Positions 1 to 8,549 are shown, counted from the stretch's first letter. The stretch: 39,056 nt of DNA from Bacteroidota bacterium (GCA_023458415.1 JAEWZO010000029.1:1-39056), one strand, 5' to 3'. A program made the numbers and translations. Notes: a model not told the origin generated them from the letters alone.

Positions 1-84
1 CTATAAAGATACGAAATTAAATTCAAATAAACAAGTTAAATAATTGATAATCAACCTGTTAAAAAATATCATCTTCACAACAAA

Positions 85-118
85 AAAAACAAAAAAGTCG
101 GAAGAAAAATCTTCCGAC
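85..118 (-). terminator. Intrinsic terminator of the surface-protein operon
   Basis: A perfect 9-bp inverted repeat (GTCGGAAGA at 97-105, TCTTCCGAC at 110-118) has a 4-nt loop. On the minus strand it is followed by a run of T residues, the complement of the A-rich tract at 82-96. It lies about 30 nt after the stop codon of the minus-strand gene ending at 148, so it should end the two-gene surface-protein transcript. No T-run follows on the plus side. Confidence 0.85.
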
Positions 119-147
119 CATGACTACCCTTGGGCGGCTTTCTTAAA

Positions 148-687
148 TTAATTTCCAGGTTTCCAATAACTCCACTCAGTACCATTATAGAGGCAAAGTA
201 GATTGTTCACCGAATCATACACCATCATTCCAGGCGCCGGATTTGCGATGTTAAGATGTGGATCTTCTACTTTAGGTAGAACCATTGCTTTGTCTGTAGC
301 TTCCAGAACTAAAATTCCATCTGCTGTGGAAGTTTCTTCACCAATCACAACTTTAGCATCAGTACTTTCAGTAAAAGGTGCAGACTGCAGTGTGAAATCG
401 ATTGCATTTTCCGTTCTCGCACCGCCGCTCAAGTCGAACCAAGCGTTGTTAGAGAATACCTTCACTTTTCTTGCGCTGGTGTCCAAGATAAATGTACCGT
501 TGGCCGGATCAGCAACTTCACCTGATGTCCATGGAAGGATAATTCCTTTATTAAGTCCAGACTGAAATTCCAGTAATACAGAGCTGTTGGTCGTATTGGT
601 AGTTGTAGTTGATGTTCCGTTTACAAAAACCTGTGCACTTCCGAAAAATCCGGAAAGTAGCATTATTATATAAATTACTTTTTTCAT
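148..687 (-). CDS. Small secreted protein with two copies of a 'GMMVYD' surface module
   Basis: A 179-residue protein of unknown function. I start it at the ATG at 687, because the next residues (MKKVIYIIMLLSGFFGSAQ) form a signal peptide; an upstream extension would run back into the preceding gene. The mature part starts with a Thr/Asn-rich stretch (about 24-35). Two related modules of about 50 residues follow (about 36-88 and 124-176), each running from a KG(I)xLP-like or KAMVLP motif through an ANP motif and a D-containing strand to an aromatic Trp end. The second reads IANPAPGMMVYD...YNGTEWSYW. The same module ends the neighbouring large surface protein, which stops 19 nt upstream, so the two are probably co-transcribed and exported together. 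Similar modules occur in many flavobacterial exported proteins, but I know of no assigned function. Confidence 0.8.
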   Translation of the reverse strand: MKKVIYIIMLLSGFFGSAQVFVNGTSTTTTNTTNSSVLLEFQSGLNKGIILPWTSGEVADPANGTFILDTSARKVKVFSNNAWFDLSGGARTENAIDFTLQSAPFTESTDAKVVIGEETSTADGILVLEATDKAMVLPKVEDPHLNIANPAPGMMVYDSVNNLLCLYNGTEWSYWKPGN

Positions 688-706
688 TTTGATCTTTTTT
701 TTAAGA

Positions 707-3256
707 TTAGTCGGGGCATCCCGGTTCGGTAAAGCAATTCCATCCGTCTTCTGTGTAAATTTCAACGCAGTTATCAACGGTACAGTAAATCATCATTCCC
801 ACAACTGGGTTTGCAATATCTGTATGTGCTGCTCTGGTAATAACAAATCCTTTGGTTGAAGATTCTAAAGCGATAAATCCACCCTTTCTCTCCATTGGCC
901 AGTTGCTGTTTCCTTCTCCAGCTCTTCCAAATGCCGTAATACCTAAAAGTGTTGGCTCGCCTGTTCCTGTACCTACAGGAGTTTTGAAGCATGCATCATT
1001 AAACGGCTGTCCGCATAAATTACTGTTTAGCGTTACGTATACATAGCGTTCTACGCAAGTTCCCCAAGTGATTTTCACTACATAAGTACCATCGTTTGTT
1101 ACCTGGTAATTGGAGAAAAATACAGAACGGGTATTCGAAATAACATTGCCATTCGGATCAGTCCACTCGTAAGTCGCTCCTGCATACTGCGGCATTGCAA
1201 GTGTGTATTGGCTGTTCACACATGGATGTGCGTTAGTCTCAGTATTCAGTACCCCCATTGTGTTTACCTGTAGGGTGGTATTATAATCGCCACCACAACC
1301 GTCAATTACCTGTACTTCGTAAATCGTATACGCTTCAAGTCCGGTAAGGGTCACTACAGAAGAAGCATTAGTGATCACATTCCAAGTGGTTTCACCTGAT
1401 TTTCTGTAGTTCAGAGTAAAAGGTCCTACACCACCAAGACTGAGATATGCGTTTCCGGTACCGATTGGGTTTCCTTCTGCGTCTTCGCAAATGACGCCAA
1501 CTGCAGAGGATATTGATGGTCCTGTCGTAGCACTATACAAAGTAACAGTGCTTCCCGGGATTGTGTATCCAGTTCCTGAACAGTTTAGGGCTTGGATCAG
1601 CATTCGGGTGGTGTATGTTCCGGCAGGAAGGTTGGTGAAAACTCCTGTAGTATTGGCGGCCACGATGTTTCCATCACTGTCTAACAGCTGTACGGTGGAA
1701 GTGTAATCTCCGTTGTACACCTTGTTTGAACTGATGGTTCCTCCACCGGAGCAGAATGATTCACCTGTGGAAGAAAGACTTTGCTGAAGAATATTGTTAC
1801 CACTTGCATTGACATTGATTGTATGGTAAGTAGTGGTATCGCAACTGGTGATGCTTATGACATATGTGCCCGGTAGGATATTAGTCCACCCGTACTGTCC
1901 TCCTGGTACCACACCTGCTACAACACCAACATTGCTTGGGCCCGAATCGATTTTTACGACCGCATTTGCGCGGTCCGGTACAAATCCTTCTATTCTAACA
2001 ATGAGCTGAGTTGTCCCGGTTTGAGTCAAAAGGCCAAATTCTTGACACCTCCATTTTTCATAAGCGTGAACGTGTACAACGGCAGGAGCAGGATTTACAG
2101 TCGGGTCAGTTGCAGGTAATGTTAGTGTCTGTGAAGGACAACTGTTGCTCGTATAAGTTACCTGATAATTCCCCGGATTTTGTGTTGTAGTCCAGGTTTC
2201 GTATTCATCTACGTCGTTGTTGGTGTAAACGGTTGCTCCAGAGCTGTCGGTAACCGTAACTGTGATTGGATAGTTCCAAAAGCTGAAGTCGTTTAGGGTT
2301 CCACTGATGGTCATCTGCGCTGTGTCACCGCACCCCACCATACCTGTATGAATTACTCCGGATTCAAACTCCGGATTGGTTGCATTGTTAAGGTTGTGGG
2401 TGTAAGAGGTAGATTGTCCGCAACCTGTGGTTGTTGTTACGTGATAAATATGACCAGCCGCCATTTTATAGGTAAATGGATTGCCGTCATATACGCCATC
2501 GAACAGAATCGCTCCACTGGCATTTCCTTCACGAATCACAAGGTGGATGCCCGCAGCTGCGTAGGTACTGAAATTCGTCGATCCACTTGTAGTGACGTCA
2601 GTAAGATACCAATTCCATCCCTCAACATTTTCATTGTCACCACAAATTCTCTTCGGTCTCCAGTAAAAACGAACCGGATTTACAGTTGATGATATCGTTC
2701 TGGTAAATGTCCGGTAATTGCCACAGGCATCTTTAATTCGAATCTGATAATTACCGAATGCTGTTGCATTGAAAGTAGAATTATCGCCGTAATTACTTTG
2801 TGAATCGTCGTAAGCCGGATTATCCGATTGTACAAACGAATACTGATATGGCGCAGATCCACCGGTTACTCCGGCCACGGTAATGGTACCGCCTGGTGTG
2901 AAGTTGGTGCAAACATCAGTTACATTGATTATTGCGTTGCTGATTGGCACGTAGTTATCCTCCACTGTCACAGGAATAGTTTGGTATATCGTGCCGTCTT
3001 CTGTACATTTTATCAGGACCTCATAATCAGTTCCCGGTGCAAGATTACTGAATGTATATGGACTTGTTGGGTTGTTGACACTGCTTTGTACACCACCACT
3101 TTTCAGTAGTGCAATAGTAATTCCGGATGCCGCAGTGAAGGTTGATGTAATAGTTCCGTTATTCGCACAGGTCCTTGGAGCTGAGGTTGCGGACAGGTTC
3201 GCAGTGTAATTTGAAGGGCAGGTTTGGGCACTCAGCTTGCCGCTGAACATAAGCAC
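707..3256 (-). CDS. Large SprB/Ig-like cell-surface protein, start region apparently frameshifted
   Basis: An 849-residue open frame from a GTG codon. It is built of repeated beta-sandwich-like segments resembling SprB repeats and Ig-like domains: GTITVAGVTGGSAPYQYSF near residue 130, GNYQIRIKDACGN near 170, and an Ig-like segment near 680-745 (YEWTDPNGNVISN, DGTYVVKITWG). These suggest a secreted adhesin or matrix protein. The last 75 residues (ESSTKGFVITR...IANPVVGMMIY...DGWNCF) match the module of the small protein downstream. I do not see a clear type IX C-terminal sorting domain. The frame starts inside a signal peptide: upstream in-frame codons give a hydrophobic KEFIIFILSFV segment but no ATG. 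An ATG at 3291 lies one frame away and would join perfectly if one A were added at 3284-3286. The gene is therefore a sequencing artefact, a phase variant, or started at a weak internal codon. Confidence 0.75.
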   Translation of the reverse strand: MLMFSGKLSAQTCPSNYTANLSATSAPRTCANNGTITSTFTAASGITIALLKSGGVQSSVNNPTSPYTFSNLAPGTDYEVLIKCTEDGTIYQTIPVTVEDNYVPISNAIINVTDVCTNFTPGGTITVAGVTGGSAPYQYSFVQSDNPAYDDSQSNYGDNSTFNATAFGNYQIRIKDACGNYRTFTRTISSTVNPVRFYWRPKRICGDNENVEGWNWYLTDVTTSGSTNFSTYAAAGIHLVIREGNASGAILFDGVYDGNPFTYKMAAGHIYHVTTTTGCGQSTSYTHNLNNATNPEFESGVIHTGMVGCGDTAQMTISGTLNDFSFWNYPITVTVTDSSGATVYTNNDVDEYETWTTTQNPGNYQVTYTSNSCPSQTLTLPATDPTVNPAPAVVHVHAYEKWRCQEFGLLTQTGTTQLIVRIEGFVPDRANAVVKIDSGPSNVGVVAGVVPGGQYGWTNILPGTYVISITSCDTTTYHTINVNASGNNILQQSLSSTGESFCSGGGTISSNKVYNGDYTSTVQLLDSDGNIVAANTTGVFTNLPAGTYTTRMLIQALNCSGTGYTIPGSTVTLYSATTGPSISSAVGVICEDAEGNPIGTGNAYLSLGGVGPFTLNYRKSGETTWNVITNASSVVTLTGLEAYTIYEVQVIDGCGGDYNTTLQVNTMGVLNTETNAHPCVNSQYTLAMPQYAGATYEWTDPNGNVISNTRSVFFSNYQVTNDGTYVVKITWGTCVERYVYVTLNSNLCGQPFNDACFKTPVGTGTGEPTLLGITAFGRAGEGNSNWPMERKGGFIALESSTKGFVITRAAHTDIANPVVGMMIYCTVDNCVEIYTEDGWNCFTEPGCPD

Positions 3257-3570
3257 AAAACTTAATATGAAAATAATAAATTCTTTATCATGAGATTTTT
3301 TTTGATTAATATGATTTTCGTTAAATATTGGTAATAAATGGCGGTGGCCTGTTCCAATGATAAAATGAAAATTTGTTAATCAAAAAATCTGATTTGGAAA
3401 AGAAAGTATTCGTTTCCGAGATAATAACTTGTACTGAAAAGTATTTGTTGTTAAATGAAAGTGGGGTAAATCCAGAATACTGAACTGCACCAACTGCTGT
3501 ATTTTTTGATGCTAAACTGAAACTTTGATCCGAAGAAAACGGTTGATGTATTACTTCCGGATTTTCAATT
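3257..3570. other. Intergenic region upstream of the SprB-like gene
   Basis: A 314-nt gap that contains the missing start of the SprB-like gene (ATG at 3291, minus strand) and a perfect 12-bp inverted repeat, TTTTTTGATTAA at 3298-3309 and TTAATCAAAAAA at 3376-3387, with a 66-nt spacer. Within the spacer, the minus strand has TATCATTG (3355-3362), one mismatch from TAnnTTTG, placed 18 nt after a TTG (3381-3383). This is a possible promoter for the surface operon. I see no gene or RNA in the part from 3390 to 3570. Confidence 0.4.
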
Positions 3571-4005
3571 TTAACAGCAATATTTTTTTACGGTTTTCTT
3601 TTCTACAGCTTTCTTGCTTTCTGCGATTTTTGGTTTCGCTTTTTCTTCAGGTTTCTTGCTTACTGTAGCAAGTTCTTTTGGTTTTGCCTGATAGATTTCG
3701 CCTTCGTGGTATATAACCGCATCTCCGGTTATGTGAATGGATGCTGAATCACCGAAAATTATTTGTGCGGGCAGAGAAAAACTGAAAAATAGAAAAGACA
3801 GCAGCAGCCACCTGCGAAAACCAATGTTTTCAGATACGCTGCTTAACTGTGTTTTGGTAAGAAAAAAAGAAGATTTAATTTCTTTTTCATCATTTGTGTT
3901 TTCACTTGCAGATATAACATATTCTTCCAAACAATTGTTAGTTAAATCATGAAAAATGTCATACGGTATAAAATGTTGGAACTCAAAAGACAGCAATAGT
4001 ATCAT
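3571..4005 (-). CDS. Single-pass membrane protein of unknown function with Lys-rich tail
   Basis: A 144-residue protein that I do not recognise. It has an N-terminal soluble part of about 65 residues, one hydrophobic segment at about 66-81 (RRWLLLSFLFFSFSLPAQ), and an outer part of about 60 residues. The outer part ends in a Lys/Ala/Glu-rich tail (KKPEEKAKPK, KKAVEKKTVKK) and two terminal cysteines. No methionine lies between the first residue and the membrane segment, so the internal hydrophobic stretch cannot simply be an N-terminal signal peptide with a misplaced ATG start. With two arginines before the segment, the N-terminus is probably cytoplasmic. The gene is transcribed away from der, with start codons about 134 bp apart. 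Function unknown. Confidence 0.55.
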   Translation of the reverse strand: MILLLSFEFQHFIPYDIFHDLTNNCLEEYVISASENTNDEKEIKSSFFLTKTQLSSVSENIGFRRWLLLSFLFFSFSLPAQIIFGDSASIHITGDAVIYHEGEIYQAKPKELATVSKKPEEKAKPKIAESKKAVEKKTVKKYCC

Positions 4006-4040
4006 CTTGTTCCTAATTAATTAGATATAATCAAAAAACT

Positions 4041-4048
4041 TATCTTTG
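4041..4048 (+). promoter_or_regulatory. -7 promoter element for der
   Basis: TATCTTTG matches the Bacteroidota -7 consensus TAnnTTTG. It would give a leader of about 85 nt before the der ATG, long for this window, and that leader contains the hairpin at 4086-4126. No well-spaced -33 TTG is visible. Confidence 0.5.
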
Positions 4049-4085
4049 CAAAAATTTTTGGGCTCGGAAAGTCCGGGTAACCCAT

Positions 4086-4126
4086 TAATAATCATTATCA
4101 TCTTGATTTTTTTAGGATGATTATTA
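4086..4126 (+). promoter_or_regulatory. Hairpin in the der leader
   Basis: A perfect 10-bp inverted repeat (TAATAATCAT at 4086-4095, ATGATTATTA at 4117-4126) encloses 21 nt. It ends 12 nt before the der ATG, so it could shape access to the start region. A shorter alternative pairing TCATC/GATGA (4098-4102 with 4116-4120) overlaps it. The function is inferred. Confidence 0.4.
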
Positions 4127-4138
4127 AACAAAATTTTT

Positions 4139-5449
4139 ATGAGCAATATAGTTGCAATCGTTGGACGCCCCAACGTAGGAAAGTCCACACTTTTTAACCG
4201 TTTACTCGAAAGAAGAGAAGCTATTGTTGACTCCACTGCCGGAGTAACTCGCGACCGTCATTACGGAAAATCCGACTGGAATGGCGTTGAATTTACTGTG
4301 ATTGATACAGGAGGTTACGAAGTTTCTACAGACGATATCTTTCAGGAAGAGATCTCTAAACAGGTTGAGCTTGCTGTAGACGAGGCTACATCCATTATTT
4401 TTATGATGAATGTTGAAGAAGGGCTTACCGATACCGATCAGGAAATGTTCGAAATGTTGCGTCGTTCTGGAAAACCGGTGTACATCGTAGTGAATAAAGT
4501 AGATTCTGCTAAAGAAGAACTTCCCGCTACCGAATTTTACCAACTTGGAATCGAAAAATATTATACTCTTTCATCCGCAACAGGTTCCGGAACAGGCGAA
4601 TTGCTGGATGATGTTGTAAAAGATTTTCCTAATACAGAATACAAAGATCCGTTCGAAGGGTTACCAAAAATTACAATAGCAGGAAGACCAAATGTAGGAA
4701 AATCCACGCTTACGAACGCTTTGCTGGATGTGGACAGAAATATCGTGACTGATATCGCCGGAACAACCAGAGATTCCATCGAAACTCTTTACAATAAGTT
4801 CGGGCACGAATTTGTGTTGGTTGATACAGCCGGAATGCGCCGTAAAGCCAAAGTAAAAGAAGATCTTGAATTTTATTCTGTAATGCGTTCCGTTCGTGCG
4901 ATTGAGCATTCGGACGTAGTAATCATCATGGTTGATGCAACACAGGGATGGGAATCTCAGGATATGAACATCTTCGGAATTGCTCAGAAAAACCGTAAAG
5001 GAATTGTAATTCTGGTGAACAAATGGGATCTTATTGAAGATAAGAAAACCAATACCATGCGCGATTTCGAAGCAGCCATTAAAAACAAAATCGGCCAGTT
5101 TACAGATATTCCGGTACTTTTTGTTTCTGCTTTAACAAAACAGAGAATTCTGAAAGCAGTGGAAGTAGCGATGGAAGTATACGAAAGCCGGAAAAAGAAA
5201 ATCAAGACTTCACAGCTTAACGAGGTGATGCTTCCAATTTTCGAAAATAATCCGCCACCGGCGAACAAAGGAAAATATATTAAAATTAAATATTGTGTGC
5301 AGCTTGGGACACCTTCGCCGCAGTTTGTGTTTTTCTGCAATTTGCCGCAGTACGTAAAAGAACCTTACAAGAGATTTACCGAGAACCAGTTGCGGAAGCA
5401 TTTTGGTTTCACCGGAGTTCCGATTGAAGTTTACTTCAGACAGAAATAA
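4139..5449 (+). CDS. der: Ribosome biogenesis GTPase Der (EngA)
   Basis: Double-domain GTPase needed for assembly of the 50S ribosomal subunit in the cytoplasm. The 436 residues have two complete G domains. The first has GRPNVGKST near residue 8, DTGG near 57 and NKVD near 119. The second has GRPNVGKST near 182, DTAGMRRKAKVKE near 230 and NKWD near 295. A C-terminal KH-like domain (about 350-436) ends in GVPIEVYFRQK. Length and architecture are normal for the family. The ATG at 4139 starts immediately before the first G domain (MSNIVAIVGRPNVGKST). It is transcribed alone, from a -7 element at 4041 to the shared terminator at 5452-5477. Confidence 0.97.
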   Translation: MSNIVAIVGRPNVGKSTLFNRLLERREAIVDSTAGVTRDRHYGKSDWNGVEFTVIDTGGYEVSTDDIFQEEISKQVELAVDEATSIIFMMNVEEGLTDTDQEMFEMLRRSGKPVYIVVNKVDSAKEELPATEFYQLGIEKYYTLSSATGSGTGELLDDVVKDFPNTEYKDPFEGLPKITIAGRPNVGKSTLTNALLDVDRNIVTDIAGTTRDSIETLYNKFGHEFVLVDTAGMRRKAKVKEDLEFYSVMRSVRAIEHSDVVIIMVDATQGWESQDMNIFGIAQKNRKGIVILVNKWDLIEDKKTNTMRDFEAAIKNKIGQFTDIPVLFVSALTKQRILKAVEVAMEVYESRKKKIKTSQLNEVMLPIFENNPPPANKGKYIKIKYCVQLGTPSPQFVFFCNLPQYVKEPYKRFTENQLRKHFGFTGVPIEVYFRQK

Positions 5450-5451
5450 AA

Positions 5452-5477
5452 AAATCCGCCTCACTGAAGGCGGATTT
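5452..5477. terminator. Bidirectional terminator between der and the M3 peptidase gene
   Basis: AAATCCGCC (5452-5460) and GGCGGATTT (5469-5477) form a perfect 9-bp stem with an 8-nt loop, with A residues before and T residues after. It lies between two convergent genes and can serve both. Confidence 0.85.
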
Positions 5478-5484
5478 CTTAATT

Positions 5485-7626
5485 TTATTTAATGAAACCT
5501 TTGTTTCTTAAAAGCGGTGTAATCTCCGGATCTTTACCTGTGAAATCTTTAAACGCTTTATTCAGGTCTACAGAGTTACCGACAGAAAGAATATACTCGC
5601 GGAAACGGTCTCCGTTCGCTCTGGTCATTCCACCATTTTTAGAAATGTAATCCCACGCTGCGGCATTCAGAACATCACTCCACATATAAGCGTAATATCC
5701 TGCAGAATAACCTCCGCCAAAAATGTGTGCGAAATAAGGAGAATGATATCTCGGCGGAACTGAACTTAACGTAAATCCATATTTGGAAAGTGCTTCTCTT
5801 TCAAATTCCAATGTTGGTTTCAATTGATTTTCGTTCATTACCGAATGCCAATTCATATCAATCGTTGCAGCCGAAACAAGTTCAGTTGTAGAATAACCCT
5901 GGTTGAATGCTCCTGCGTTTTTGATTTTCGTAACCAAAGATTGCGGCATTGGCTGCTTCGTTTCGTAATGAAGCGCGTAATTCTTCAAAACTTCTGGTTC
6001 CAGCGCAAAAAATTCATTGATTTGAGAAGGGAATTCAACAAAATCTCTCGGCGTATTGGTTCCGGAAATTGTGATGTATTTTTGATTGGCAAACAGACCG
6101 TGAAGCGTGTGACCAAACTCATGAAACATCGTCGTTACATCATCATAAGAAATCAATGAAGGTTTTCCCGGAGCCGGTTTCTGATAGTTGAAAACGTTCA
6201 CAATAACCGGTTTCTGACCATGAAAGTGGCTCTGATCAACGAAATTGCTCATCCACGCTCCGCCGTTTTTATTGTCTCTTGTGTAAAAATCAAGATAGTA
6301 CAGCGCTAAAGATTTTCCGTCTCTGTCGAAAACTTCGTACGTCATCACGTCTTCATGATAAACAGGTAAATCTTTTCTCTCTTTGAAGGTAATTCCGTAG
6401 AATTTTTCAGCTGCGAAAAACACTCCTTTTTCAAGAACAGTCGTAACTTCGAAGTAAGGTCTGATTTCGTTTTCATCCAAATCATATTTTTCTTTACGAA
6501 CCTGTTCTGCATAGAAGTTCCAGTCCCATGGTTCCAAAACAAATCCACCTTTTTGTTTGTCAATTAAAGCCTGAATTTCAGCCGCTTCTCTTTTTGCAGT
6601 TGCAACAGCAGGTTCAGCCAGTTGGGCCAAAAGATTCATAGCATTTTTCGGATTTTGTGCCATTTGATCCTGAAGTTTCCACTCCGCAAAAGAGTTTTTT
6701 CCCAGAATGTGGGCTTTTTCCATTCTCAGTTTAGCCTGTTTTTCAAGGATGCTTCTTGTGTCGTCCGCATTTCCTTTTTCTGCACGGAACCAACTTGCTT
6801 TGAAAAGTTTTTCACGTGTCGCACGGTTTTTCAGGTTCTGAAGAAGTGGCTGCTGAGTTGTGTTAAGCAATGAAAGAAGATATTTTCCTTCGTGGCCTGC
6901 GCTTTTTGCGTTATTGGCTGCAGCGGCAATTTCGTCAGCAGAAAGCCCGTCAAGTTCTTTTACATCGGAAATTATTAGAGCGCCATTTTTTCTCGCATCA
7001 AGCAAACGGTTGCTGAACTGCGTTGAAAGAGTTGCGAGCTCTTCGTTTATTTTTTTTACTTTTTCCTTATTCTCAGGAGAAAGCGCAGCTCCGGCAATTT
7101 CAAATTTCTGAAGATAATATTCAGTTAACCTTTTGTCTTCACCTGTAAGATTACCTTCGTTAACTTTCTTTATTCTTTGGTAAAGTTTGTCATTCAGATA
7201 AATTTTATCTCTTTGCGCAGCGAAAATCGGTGCGTATTCTTCATCAAGTTTTTGCAGTGTCGGGTTCGTGTTCGAGCCCGTAAGATTTCCGAAGATAATT
7301 GAAGCTCTGCTCAAAACTTCACCACTGTTTTCAAGAGCCAGAACTGTATTTTCGAAAGTTGAAGCTGCAGTATTATTTGCAATCGCTTCAATTTCAGCCA
7401 GCTGAACTTTCAAGCCGTAATCGAAAGCCGGTTTAAAGTGTTCGTCTTTAATTTTATCGAATTCCGGCGCCTGATACTGCAACGTGCTCTTCTTCAGAAA
7501 AGGATTATTGGCCATTTCCGGTCCCGGTGTAATGGTTTCGGTTTGGGTTACTGTTGTGCTCATTGTGGTACATGCGTTCGTTATTGCTAAAGATGAAATC
7601 AGAAGCAAAGATTTTATGTTTTTCAT
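5485..7626 (-). CDS. M3 family metallopeptidase, lipoprotein form (Dcp/oligopeptidase-like)
   Basis: Zinc metallopeptidase of family M3 that probably cleaves short peptides outside the cytoplasm. It has 713 residues, the usual Dcp/OpdA size. The zinc site HEFGHTLHG lies near residue 500, followed by the typical GYSAGYYAYMWSDV region near residue 650. The N-terminus (MKNIKSLLLISSLAITNAC) is a lipoprotein signal with the lipid-bearing cysteine at about residue 19, placing the enzyme on the periplasmic side or outer membrane. A second M3 peptidase without a signal peptide is encoded at 34091-36106, so the pair looks split between compartments. I see no TAnnTTTG box in the 60 nt upstream. It ends at the shared terminator with der. 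Whether it is a dipeptidyl carboxypeptidase or an oligopeptidase cannot be told from sequence alone. Confidence 0.9.
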   Translation of the reverse strand: MKNIKSLLLISSLAITNACTTMSTTVTQTETITPGPEMANNPFLKKSTLQYQAPEFDKIKDEHFKPAFDYGLKVQLAEIEAIANNTAASTFENTVLALENSGEVLSRASIIFGNLTGSNTNPTLQKLDEEYAPIFAAQRDKIYLNDKLYQRIKKVNEGNLTGEDKRLTEYYLQKFEIAGAALSPENKEKVKKINEELATLSTQFSNRLLDARKNGALIISDVKELDGLSADEIAAAANNAKSAGHEGKYLLSLLNTTQQPLLQNLKNRATREKLFKASWFRAEKGNADDTRSILEKQAKLRMEKAHILGKNSFAEWKLQDQMAQNPKNAMNLLAQLAEPAVATAKREAAEIQALIDKQKGGFVLEPWDWNFYAEQVRKEKYDLDENEIRPYFEVTTVLEKGVFFAAEKFYGITFKERKDLPVYHEDVMTYEVFDRDGKSLALYYLDFYTRDNKNGGAWMSNFVDQSHFHGQKPVIVNVFNYQKPAPGKPSLISYDDVTTMFHEFGHTLHGLFANQKYITISGTNTPRDFVEFPSQINEFFALEPEVLKNYALHYETKQPMPQSLVTKIKNAGAFNQGYSTTELVSAATIDMNWHSVMNENQLKPTLEFEREALSKYGFTLSSVPPRYHSPYFAHIFGGGYSAGYYAYMWSDVLNAAAWDYISKNGGMTRANGDRFREYILSVGNSVDLNKAFKDFTGKDPEITPLLRNKGFIK

Positions 7627-7656
7627 TAAAACTGTTTTTTGAATAAGTAAACTTAT

Positions 7657-7664
7657 TAAATTTG
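7657..7664 (+). promoter_or_regulatory. -7 promoter element for the GIN-domain gene
   Basis: TAAATTTG matches TAnnTTTG and ends 22 nt before the ATG at 7687. A TTG at 7639-7641 lies 15 nt upstream, slightly closer than usual for a -33 element. Confidence 0.55.
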
Positions 7665-7686
7665 ACAGAGATTAGAAAATTTCCCT

Positions 7687-8484
7687 ATGAAAAATACCAC
7701 TATTTATGCGTTTGCACTAATGATGCTTACAGTTGCATGCCAGAAAAACATTAATGTTGAAATTCCCGGATTTACTACCACCGAAGCGAAAGGTCCGGTA
7801 ACAGAAAAGTCTTACGATATGACTTTTGATAAGGTTGAGGTTAGCCAGTCTATCGAAGCCAAAGTAATAAAAGCAGAAAAAGAAAGAGTCATTATTTATG
7901 CACCGGAAAGTCTTCATGACCGAATTCTTGTAGATCTGAGCGGCGGAAAACTTCACATCCATTTTAAACCCGGGATTAATATTTCAAGCGGAAAAGTACG
8001 GGCTGAAATTTATGCTAAAGATTTTACGGAACTGGAAGCTAATTCCAGTGCAACTATTGAAGTATCTGACAAATTCACGCAGGATAAAACAACTTTGAAA
8101 GCAAAAAGTTCGGGTACAATTTCCGGAAACATGGAAGCAAATGAATTTTCTGTTGATGTTTCCAGTTCCGGGTCTGTAAAAGGACAGATTTGGGCTGTGA
8201 ATCTGGATGTGGGCGCCAGTTCATCTGGTTTTGCAGAACTTTCAGGTAAAGCAAAAAATGTGAAAATGGATGCGTCTTCATCAGGTTCGATTTCAGCTAA
8301 AAATCTAGCAGCAGAAAATGCAGATTTGGAAGCTTCGAGTTCTGGAAGTATTGCCGTATCTGTAAGTGGACAGCTAGAAACTGAAGCGAATTCCAGCGGG
8401 AGTATTTCGGTAATAAAGAATGGCGTAGTTACCATTGTGAAACAGAAAGAGGGAAGTAGCGGTAATATTTCAATTCAGGAATAA
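7687..8484 (+). CDS. GIN-domain (DUF2807) lipoprotein
   Basis: A 265-residue protein of the head-GIN/DUF2807 family, common in Bacteroidota and of uncertain function. The N-terminus (MKNTTIYAFALMMLTVACQKN) is a lipoprotein signal with lipobox LTVAC and Cys18. From about residue 110 there is a regular ladder of short segments, each with an SSSGS-type motif (NSSATIE, KSSGTIS, SSSGSVKG, SSSGFAEL, SSSGSISA, SSSGSIAV, NSSGSISV) about 20 residues apart. This is the pattern of a right-handed beta-solenoid. It is an envelope protein, probably surface or periplasmic. It is transcribed alone, from a -7 element at 7657 to the terminator at 8506. Confidence 0.88.
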   Translation: MKNTTIYAFALMMLTVACQKNINVEIPGFTTTEAKGPVTEKSYDMTFDKVEVSQSIEAKVIKAEKERVIIYAPESLHDRILVDLSGGKLHIHFKPGINISSGKVRAEIYAKDFTELEANSSATIEVSDKFTQDKTTLKAKSSGTISGNMEANEFSVDVSSSGSVKGQIWAVNLDVGASSSGFAELSGKAKNVKMDASSSGSISAKNLAAENADLEASSSGSIAVSVSGQLETEANSSGSISVIKNGVVTIVKQKEGSSGNISIQE

Positions 8485-8505
8485 TTCTGCCATTCAGAAA
8501 AAAAT

Positions 8506-8535
8506 AAAAAACTCTGCATTGTCGCAGAGTTTTTT
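8506..8535. terminator. Bidirectional terminator, GIN lipoprotein / TPM operon
   Basis: AAAAACTCTGC ending at 8517 pairs perfectly with GCAGAGTTTTT starting at 8524, around a 6-nt loop. A runs precede and T runs follow, and it sits between convergent genes. Confidence 0.88.
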
Positions 8536-8549
8536 TATTTCTATTTATT

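Noticed and set aside
8010..8435. Long open frame antisense to the GIN-domain gene
   Set aside because: It is the shadow of the repeated SSSGS codons on the other strand; the plus-strand protein has a signal, a family match, a promoter and a terminator.
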